64,000 bases of DNA from an uncultured Bacteroidales bacterium (GTDB lineage Bacteria; Bacteroidota; Bacteroidia; Bacteroidales; WCHB1-69). Below are positions 56,521-64,000 of this stretch, piece by piece (positions within the stretch are counted from its first letter, which is position 1; the number at the start of each line of letters is the position of its first letter). The notes under the pieces were generated by a model. The model was not told the origin of the DNA, did not search any database, and worked only from the letters and a program-made list of their open reading frames with translations. The stretch covers positions 1 to 64,000 of the forward strand of contig OMYJ01000004.1 in the NCBI GenBank assembly GCA_900315245.1. The letters run 5' to 3'. The position numbers were made by a program, and so were the translations under genes.

Positions 56521-56570
56521 TTTTTTTTTTTTTTTTTTTTTTTTTGTTGTTGTTGTTGTTGTTGTTGTTG
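56520..56570. repeat. 26-base T tract followed by (GTT)8
   Basis: A homopolymer of 26 T, then eight GTT triplets. The last TTG lies 17 bases before the -7 element at 56588, where the -33 element belongs. Confidence 0.85.
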
Positions 56571-56587
56571 TGAATTAAAAAAAATAT

Positions 56588-56595
56588 TACTTTTG
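56588..56595 (+). promoter_or_regulatory. Promoter of the four-helix-bundle protein gene
   Basis: TACTTTTG, 32 bases upstream of the start; the -33 position is inside the (GTT)8 array. Confidence 0.6.
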
Positions 56596-56627
56596 CAGAA
56601 ATTATTGTAAACAAAATTTTTAAAATA

Positions 56628-57005
56628 ATGAAAACATATTCATTTGAAAATCTTCAAGTTTGGAAAGAATCAAGACAATTAGTTGCTTTGGTTTATGATA
56701 CACAGAAATTGTTTCCTGCCACAGAGAAGTTTGGATTAGGTAGCCAATTACGGAGGGCGGTTATTTCTGTTCCGTCAAATCTCGTTGAAGGCAATTATAG
56801 GACATCAACAAAAGAGCAACTTCATTTTATAGAAATGGCATTTGGCTCGCTGATGGAAGTGTATTGCCAACTGATATTAGCTTATGATTTGAAGTTTATA
56901 TCATTAGAGCAGTTTGAAGAGTGCAAGCTGAAGATTGATTCTGTTAGAAAGCTTCTCAACGGCCTTCGGTTTCAAAAACTCTCCCTTCTTCCCAAAACTT
57001 CTTAA
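56628..57005 (+). CDS. Four-helix-bundle (S23/rRNA-intervening-type) protein
   Basis: 125 aa: [29 protein letters not shown] and [11 protein letters not shown], matching the family first seen encoded in 23S rRNA intervening sequences. The molecular role is unknown. It sits behind an unstable-looking promoter. An octamer array follows its stop. Confidence 0.9.
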   Translation: MKTYSFENLQVWKESRQLVALVYDTQKLFPATEKFGLGSQLRRAVISVPSNLVEGNYRTSTKEQLHFIEMAFGSLMEVYCQLILAYDLKFISLEQFEECKLKIDSVRKLLNGLRFQKLSLLPKTS

Positions 57006-57035
57006 ACAACTCGTTATTTCCGATTCCCACCAATC

Positions 57036-57075
57036 ATCTTGTCATCTTGTCATCTTATCATCTTATCATCTTATC
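57036..57075. repeat. 8-base tandem array (CATCTTAT)
   Basis: Five copies between the S23-type gene and the groES promoter. Confidence 0.85.
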
Positions 57076-57076
57076 A

Positions 57077-57092
57077 TCCAACTCTGGCACGA
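57077..57092 (+). promoter_or_regulatory. Sigma-54-type promoter of groESL
   Basis: TGGCACGAAATTTGCA matches the -24/-12 consensus TGGCAC-N5-TTGCA in every defined position, with GG and GC 12 bases apart. It lies 68 bases upstream of groES. No CIRCE element is visible. Confidence 0.7.
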
Positions 57093-57159
57093 AATTTGCA
57101 ACACTCCCCGCCGTCAACGAAAAACGACAAAGAATTCAAACTTAAAAATAAAAAACAGT

Positions 57160-57435
57160 ATGAAAAGTATCAAACCTTTAGCAGACAGAGTTCTAGTGAA
57201 ACCTGCAGAAGCTGAACAGAAAACCGCTGGCGGCATCATCATCCCCGACACCGCCAAGGAAAAACCCCAACAAGGAACCGTCATCGCAGTCGGCCCCGGC
57301 AAAAAGGACGAACCCATGACCGTCAAGGTGAAGGACACCGTGCTCTACGGCAAATATTCCGGCACCGAAATCCAACTCGACGGCGAGACCTACCTTATTA
57401 TGAAGGAAAGCGACATTTACGCGATCTGCAAATAG
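57160..57435 (+). CDS. groES: Co-chaperonin GroES
   Basis: 91 aa from [13 protein letters not shown]; the frame upstream covers the promoter. The mobile loop K-T-A-G-G-I-I-I-P binds GroEL. Its stop TAG begins a heptamer array. Confidence 0.97.
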   Translation: MKSIKPLADRVLVKPAEAEQKTAGGIIIPDTAKEKPQQGTVIAVGPGKKDEPMTVKVKDTVLYGKYSGTEIQLDGETYLIMKESDIYAICK

Positions 57436-57475
57436 TGAATAGTGATCAGTGAACAGTGATTAGTGATTAGTGAAG
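57432..57475. repeat. 7-base tandem array (TAGTGAA)
   Basis: Six copies from the groES stop. Confidence 0.85.
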
Positions 57476-57505
57476 GATAACGGAACTAATAACGGGCAAC
57501 GGCCT

Positions 57506-57542
57506 CAAATCACAAGTCACAAGTCACAAATCACAAATCACA
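57506..57542. repeat. 7-base tandem array (AAATCAC)
   Basis: Five copies between groES and groEL. Confidence 0.85.
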
Positions 57543-57547
57543 ATAAT

Positions 57548-59273
<1,726 letters not shown>

Positions 59274-59276
59274 ATT

Positions 59277-59308
59277 AGGAGTATCGTTAAGGCGATACTC
59301 CTTTTTTG
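59277..59308 (+). terminator. Terminator of groESL
   Basis: Ten-base perfect arms AGGAGTATCG/CGATACTCCT, 6-base loop, T run. Confidence 0.9.
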
Positions 59309-59322
59309 TTGAAAAAATGTTG

Positions 59323-59330
59323 TACTTTTG
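59323..59330 (+). promoter_or_regulatory. -7 element of the alcohol dehydrogenase gene
   Basis: TACTTTTG, 55 bases upstream of the start. Confidence 0.6.
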
Positions 59331-59385
59331 CCGTTGGATTTTAGTATCCTCGGAAGGGAGTTAAATCAATAGTTATCAAAAAACA

Positions 59386-60591
59386 ATGGACACATACGTA
59401 TTTAGAAAACAGATACACAAGTTACCTGGAAGGGTGATTCACCGTGTGCCACTGCCGGAGCCGCAGGTTGTGGAGGGACACGGAGCACGGGCGCAAATCG
59501 GCGAGATTTGCAAGGAGAAAGGCTACACACATGTCCTGGTGGTTACTGATAAGACCTTGCGTGAGCTTGGCTACGAACAGAAAATTCTGCAATCGCTGAA
59601 GGCTGCTGGCGTGAGGCACACCCTCTTCTATGGCATCGATTCCGAACCGACGGCCGCGCTGATCGAAAAGGGACGAAAAATCGCCATGAAATACAACACC
59701 GAGTGCGTGATCGCGTTGGGCGGCGGCTCGGTGATGGACACTTGCAAGATGATAGTGGCGGGTGCGCGGTTGCCGCATCTCAGCACCAGAGCCCTGCTCG
59801 TCAAGTTCCTGATTGTGCCGGGCAAGACCCTGCCGATGATTACTGTTCCCTCCACCGCAGGTACAGGCGCGGAAATCACTGTGGGCGCGGTGGTAACCCG
59901 CACTCGCGGCACGAAAGGCTCTACTGTGATTGTCGGGTTGGACGTGACGCACGTGATCCTCGACAGCGAACTGACCATCCACGCGCCGCAAGTGGTGACC
60001 GCCGCCTGCGGCATGGACGCCCTCAGCCACGTGGTGGAAGGGACGGTGAGCGATGTGGCGGTCGATGTGGAGGATGCCTACCGTTCCTTGGAAGGCGTGA
60101 AGCTGATCCTGCATCATCTGCCCGTTGTGATACGTGAGCCGGAGAATATCGAATCGCGATTGGCGATGTGCCGCGCCGCGATGTACGGCGGTAACGCCAT
60201 CAACACGCAGCTCGCGGGCTACGTACACGCCTTCGCGCACAGCATCGGGGCCAAGTACCATATCCCTCATGGTCAGGCCATCTCGCTGATGATGCTGCCT
60301 GTACTGGAGTATCAGATGGATGCCTGTCTTAGGAAGTATGCTCTGATGGCCCGTTATTGCGGGTTGGCGGATGTGCACACCGAAGATCGTATTGCTGCTG
60401 AGCGGTTCCTGCAGGCCGTCAAAGACCTCATCGTCACCTGCGGCCTCAACACATTGCCGTTGCCCGTGAAAGAGTCCGATTATGAGGAACTTACCCGCAT
60501 GGTGGCCAAGGATTCCATCAACTATTCCGCCCCGATGACGTTCAGCGAGGAGGATATTCGACGGGTGTTGTTGAGAGTGACTGGGCGATGA
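59386..60591 (+). CDS. Iron-dependent alcohol dehydrogenase (group III)
   Basis: 401 aa: A-L-G-G-G-S-V-M-D-T-C-K (NAD binding), P-S-T-A-G-T-G-A-E, and metal ligands in D-A-L-S-H and H-A-F-A-H-S-I-G-A-K-Y-H-I-P-H-G. It interconverts an alcohol and an aldehyde; the aldehyde dehydrogenase that follows suggests an aldehyde intermediate. Its TGA stop opens an AAGAATT array. Confidence 0.9.
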   Translation: MDTYVFRKQIHKLPGRVIHRVPLPEPQVVEGHGARAQIGEICKEKGYTHVLVVTDKTLRELGYEQKILQSLKAAGVRHTLFYGIDSEPTAALIEKGRKIAMKYNTECVIALGGGSVMDTCKMIVAGARLPHLSTRALLVKFLIVPGKTLPMITVPSTAGTGAEITVGAVVTRTRGTKGSTVIVGLDVTHVILDSELTIHAPQVVTAACGMDALSHVVEGTVSDVAVDVEDAYRSLEGVKLILHHLPVVIREPENIESRLAMCRAAMYGGNAINTQLAGYVHAFAHSIGAKYHIPHGQAISLMMLPVLEYQMDACLRKYALMARYCGLADVHTEDRIAAERFLQAVKDLIVTCGLNTLPLPVKESDYEELTRMVAKDSINYSAPMTFSEEDIRRVLLRVTGR

Positions 60592-60628
60592 AGAATTAAG
60601 AATTAAGAGTTAAGAATATAGAATTAAG
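60589..60628. repeat. 7-base tandem array (AAGAATT)
   Basis: Five copies filling the space between the alcohol and aldehyde dehydrogenase genes. Confidence 0.85.
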
Positions 60629-60629
60629 C

Positions 60630-62042
60630 ATGAAGAACGAACAAATCACCGAAATCGTCGCGGCCCAGCGCAAATTCTTCCGCACGGGCACGACGCTGCC
60701 TGTTAAATGGCGGATACAACAACTTAAGAAACTGAAAGAGGCGGTCATCGCGCATGCCACCGAGTTCGAGGATGCGCTCACCGCCGACCTCGGACGCAGT
60801 AGGGTGGAGGCCTACCTCTGTGATGTGGGACCCATCATCGTGGAGATCAACGAGATGCTGCGGGGACTGCGCCGATGGGCACGGCCCGAGTGCCACTTCA
60901 GCGGTCTGATGTGCTTCCCGAGCACCGTCACCAAAGTCTATAAGATGCCCTACGGCGTGTCGTTGGTGATCAGTCCGTTCAACTTCCCGATTCTATTGAC
61001 TATCGGGGTGGTGGCGGCGGCGATGTGCGGCGGCAACACTGTGGTGATCAAATCCAGCAGCAAGTCCGCGGCCTGCACCGAAGTGCTCAAACGCTTCTTC
61101 GCGGAGGTTTTCCCGCCCGAGTACGTCACCCTCATCGACGGCGGTCACGACGTGGCGGATATGTGCCTCGCGCAGCGCTTCGACAAGATCTTCTACACCG
61201 GTTCGCCCGCTGTGGGCAAGCACGTGATGGCCGAGGCCTCCAAAAATCTCACGCCCGTGGCGTTGGAGTTGGGTGGCGAGACTGGCAACTGGTGCGTCGT
61301 GCGCAAGGATGCCGACCTCAAAGACGCGGCCCGCAAGATCGCCTTCTTCAAACTCTGCAATGCCGGACAGATCTGCATCAACATTAACCAGATAGCCATA
61401 GCAGAGGAGGTCGCGGAACCCTTCTTGGCGGAACTCAAGAAGGCCTTCACGGCGCAGATCGGTGAGCATCCAGTGACCAATCCCGAATACCCGAAACTGA
61501 TCACAACGGCGGCATACGACAAGTGCGCGGCGCTTGCTGACGAGTACCGCGACCGCATCATTTTCGGCGGCGAGGGCAACCGCGAGACGCAGCATTATGC
61601 CCCGACCATCATTTACCCTGTTGATAAGGACGAGCATATCGTGCGGCACGAGCTCTTTTGTCCGTTGCTGCCTGTGGTGCCCTTCAAGGATGCCGAGGTG
61701 GATGCGCTGATGGAAACCATCGCCGACCGTGAGCATCCTTTGGCCATGTATTTGTTTACCAAGGATATGCAGTGGGCAAACCGCGTGATGAAGACGCAGC
61801 AGTTCGGCGGCGGTTGTATCAACGAAGTCTGTATCCACATGATGGTGAAGGGTGTTCCGTTCAACGGCGTGGGTCATTCCGGCATGGGCGCCTACCACGG
61901 TGAGTGGGGCTTCCGCGAGTTCACGCACCCGCAGACCGTCCTCAAAGGCCGCACCGTCTTCAACCTGCCTTTGCGCGAGCACCCTTATACGGGCAAGGCT
62001 GGCGAGTGGAAGATGAAGCTGCTGAGGTGGTTTGAGCGGTGA
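60630..62042 (+). CDS. Aldehyde dehydrogenase (class 3-like)
   Basis: 470 aa: S-P-F-N-F-P, F-T/Y-T-G-S-P-A-V-G-K, E-L-G-G-E (general base Glu; the usual following Lys is Glu) and N-A-G-Q-I-C with the catalytic Cys. It oxidises an aldehyde to the acid with NAD(P). Probably cotranscribed with the dehydrogenase upstream. Confidence 0.93.
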   Translation: MKNEQITEIVAAQRKFFRTGTTLPVKWRIQQLKKLKEAVIAHATEFEDALTADLGRSRVEAYLCDVGPIIVEINEMLRGLRRWARPECHFSGLMCFPSTVTKVYKMPYGVSLVISPFNFPILLTIGVVAAAMCGGNTVVIKSSSKSAACTEVLKRFFAEVFPPEYVTLIDGGHDVADMCLAQRFDKIFYTGSPAVGKHVMAEASKNLTPVALELGGETGNWCVVRKDADLKDAARKIAFFKLCNAGQICININQIAIAEEVAEPFLAELKKAFTAQIGEHPVTNPEYPKLITTAAYDKCAALADEYRDRIIFGGEGNRETQHYAPTIIYPVDKDEHIVRHELFCPLLPVVPFKDAEVDALMETIADREHPLAMYLFTKDMQWANRVMKTQQFGGGCINEVCIHMMVKGVPFNGVGHSGMGAYHGEWGFREFTHPQTVLKGRTVFNLPLREHPYTGKAGEWKMKLLRWFER

Positions 62043-62087
62043 GATGAATTGTTGATATTTCGTTTTTCTCGTTCATTGTATTTTTTT

Positions 62088-62095
62088 TATTTTTG
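62088..62095 (+). promoter_or_regulatory. -7 element of the OPT transporter gene
   Basis: TATTTTTG, 97 bases upstream of the start. Confidence 0.55.
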
Positions 62096-62192
62096 CAGTT
62101 TGTTTTTGGGCGGAAAACAGTGTAAAAAAGAAAAGTTTAATATCGTCTGAAAACAGAATGGTATTGAGGATAAATAATTGAAAATAAGCAAT

Positions 62193-64000
62193 ATGGAAGA
62201 AGAAAAAACTACGATTGCACAAGAGGAAAACGAAATTAAACTTCCCGAAAACGCGTATCGGGAACTCAAGGAGGGCGAAGAGTACAAGCCTATCTTGTTG
62301 AGTGACAAAAAGTATCCCGAACTCAATGCTTGGACCATTTTCTGGGGCATCTTGATGGCGGTCATTTTCTCGGCGGCTACGGCCTACTCCGGACTGCGTT
62401 TTGGTCAGGTCTTTGAGGCGGCTATCCCTATCGCTATCATCGCCGTGGGTATCTCCACCATCGCCAAAAGGAAGAGCCCGTTGTCGGAAAATGTGCTGAT
62501 CCAGTCTATCGGCGCGAGTTCCGGCGTGATTGTGGCGGGTGCCATCTTCACTTTGCCGGCTATATACATCATCAAGGAGACCAACCCGGTGGCGGGTGCG
62601 GAAATCCAGGTCAACTTCTTCCAGATTTTTATGTCATCGCTGCTCGGCGGTTTCCTAGGTATCCTTTTTCTGATACCGTTCCGCAAGTACTTTGTTTCCG
62701 ACATGCATGGCAAGTACCCCTTCCCTGAAGCAACGGCGACAACGGAAATCATCGTTTCGGGCGCGAAAGGCGGAAACCAGGCCAAACTGCTGTTGATCAG
62801 CGGCTTGATTGGTGGTTTGTACGATTTCCTGATGACTACGTTCCATTTCTGGGCCGACACCATCACCACCCGCATGACGGGCTGGGGCGAGCAGTTGGCC
62901 ATGAACCATAAGTTCGTGTTCAAGATGAGTGCCGAGTCCATCCTGCTGGGCACTGGTTACCTGATCGGTCTCAAATACGCGGCTGTGATCTGTGCCGGTT
63001 CCGCTCTTTCCTGGTGGGTGCTGACCCCGCTGTTGGGCCATTACGGTATGATCGAAGTCGATGGCGTGGCAACGGCCATGAGCACTCTTGACCCCGATTT
63101 AATCTTCTCTGGTTATGTGCGTTACATCGGTATCGGCGGTATCGCCATGGCCGGTATCCTCGGTGTGATCAAATCTGCCGGGGTCATCAAGAAATCCATC
63201 GGTGTGGCAGTGAAAGCCGGCAAGTCAGCCGGTGAAAAGAGCGAGGTGGTGCGTACGCAACGTGACCTCTCCATGAAAATCATCCTTTTCGGTTTCTTAG
63301 CCGTCATCGTCATGATGGTGCTCTTTTTCTTCCTCGGTGGTATGCAGATGAACCTCAAGCAGGTGCTGATAGCCTTGCTGGTGGTTTTCCTCTTCGCGTT
63401 CCTCTTCACCACAGTCGCGGCCACGGCCATCGCCACGGTCGGTACCAACCCGGTGTCCGGCATGACGATGATGACGCTGATTCTCAGCTCCTTCATCCTC
63501 GCCTCTGTGGGTTTGAGCGGTGCCACGGGCATCATCACCGCATTGGTGGTGGGCGGCATCGTCTGCTCCGCGCTTTCCATGGCTGGCGGTTTCATCACCG
63601 ATTTGAAAGTCGGTTACTGGATAGGCACGTCCCCTTACAAGCAACAGGCTTTCAAGTTTGTGGGCACGTTCGTTTCCGCGCTGACCGTCGGTGCTGTAAT
63701 CATGTTGCTTTCAAAGACTTACGGATATACGGGTGAAAATGCCCTGGTGGCTCCGCAGGCTAACGCTATGGCGGCCATCATCGAGCCTATGATGTACGGT
63801 GGTTCCACCCCGTGGATTCTTTACATCGTGGGTGCGGTGCTTGCCATCCTGTTGGATGTGATCGGCGTTCCCGCATTGGCGTTTGCGCTTGGTATGTTCA
63901 TCCCGTTGCAGCTGAACCTCCCGTTGTTGGTGGGCGGTTTCCTCGCCTGGTTGGTGAAGACCCGCAGCACAGATGAGGCCATCAACAAGAAACGCGCCGA
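62193..64000 (+). CDS. OPT family oligopeptide transporter (partial)
   Basis: 602 residues to the window edge, frame still open; the family is usually about 650-700 aa. Soluble N-terminus (40 residues), then about 14 helices; Y-S-G-L-R-F-G-Q, K-Y-P-F-P-E-A-T-A-T and G-T-N-P-V-S-G-M-T are the conserved loops of bacterial OPT transporters. Imports peptides or metal chelates with protons. Confidence 0.93.
   Translation, partial: MEEEKTTIAQEENEIKLPENAYRELKEGEEYKPILLSDKKYPELNAWTIFWGILMAVIFSAATAYSGLRFGQVFEAAIPIAIIAVGISTIAKRKSPLSENVLIQSIGASSGVIVAGAIFTLPAIYIIKETNPVAGAEIQVNFFQIFMSSLLGGFLGILFLIPFRKYFVSDMHGKYPFPEATATTEIIVSGAKGGNQAKLLLISGLIGGLYDFLMTTFHFWADTITTRMTGWGEQLAMNHKFVFKMSAESILLGTGYLIGLKYAAVICAGSALSWWVLTPLLGHYGMIEVDGVATAMSTLDPDLIFSGYVRYIGIGGIAMAGILGVIKSAGVIKKSIGVAVKAGKSAGEKSEVVRTQRDLSMKIILFGFLAVIVMMVLFFFLGGMQMNLKQVLIALLVVFLFAFLFTTVAATAIATVGTNPVSGMTMMTLILSSFILASVGLSGATGIITALVVGGIVCSALSMAGGFITDLKVGYWIGTSPYKQQAFKFVGTFVSALTVGAVIMLLSKTYGYTGENALVAPQANAMAAIIEPMMYGGSTPWILYIVGAVLAILLDVIGVPALAFALGMFIPLQLNLPLLVGGFLAWLVKTRSTDEAINKKRA

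Noticed and set aside
56935..57159. 75-residue N-terminal extension of groES
   Set aside because: It covers the end of another gene, an octamer array and the sigma-54 promoter; GroES starts at 57160.

Overview
The window is about 64 kb of chromosome from a member of the phylum Bacteroidota, most likely an uncultured gut- or rumen-type Bacteroidales. Evidence: type IX secretion (T9SS) C-terminal sorting tails on three proteins, many promoters of the Bacteroidota form TAnnTTTG, a C10 (streptopain-type) protease, an LptD/amidase/MlaD envelope cluster and lysine-fermentation genes (kce, kal). Code use is standard. No rRNA, CRISPR array, prophage or complete insertion sequence was seen.

Layout. 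1-9.2 kb: the tail of a T9SS protein, an M20 dipeptidase, a lipoprotein aldo/keto reductase with ferredoxin-type clusters, a small membrane protein, the first of three paralogous 135-aa proteins (DUF5618-like), a secreted gluzincin peptidase and a C10 protease. 9.3-20.6 kb: a compact aryl-polyene/flexirubin-type lipid cluster with two acyl carrier proteins, two complete ketosynthases, two ketosynthase-like proteins lacking the cysteine, two hotdog proteins, an LpxL-type acyltransferase, an SMR-type membrane protein, LolA, a family 2 glycosyltransferase and an MMPL exporter fused to an acyltransferase. The ketoreductase and the starter-unit enzymes are absent from the window. 20.7-30.7 kb: a His-rich G3E GTPase, a pyridoxal-kinase-like enzyme, a sialidase, two HicAB toxin-antitoxin modules around an alanine/glycine symporter, decayed fragments of a small gene family, an HsdR-N protein, nspC, and a membrane-bound LytTR regulator with an added C-terminal helix-turn-helix. 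31-37 kb: three secreted proteins of unknown function, the second DUF5618-like copy and an aminotransferase. 37-45 kb: envelope genes lptD, amidase, mlaD-like, a DUF3127 protein with an SSB-like tail, NlpC/P60 and mltG, then tRNA-Val and the third DUF5618-like copy. 45.7-52 kb: kce, kal, a CotH-like T9SS protein, wecB and a PNGase F-like glycosidase. 52-64 kb: rplM-rpsI-rpsB-tsf, a DUF819 membrane protein, a four-helix-bundle (S23-type) protein, groES-groEL behind a near-perfect sigma-54 promoter, an iron-dependent alcohol dehydrogenase with an aldehyde dehydrogenase, and a truncated OPT transporter.

The most unusual property is in the spaces between genes. At least nineteen genes end exactly in, or within a few bases of, a short tandem array with a 7- or 8-base period. 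The unit differs from place to place, often supplies the stop codon, and sometimes encodes the last residues of the protein. Several palindromic dispersed repeats also lie inside coding sequence; one group forms the whole N-terminal extension of the LolA-like protein. These repeats, the reduced polyene-type cluster, the triplicated DUF5618-like genes and the sigma-54 groESL promoter are the main points to follow up.
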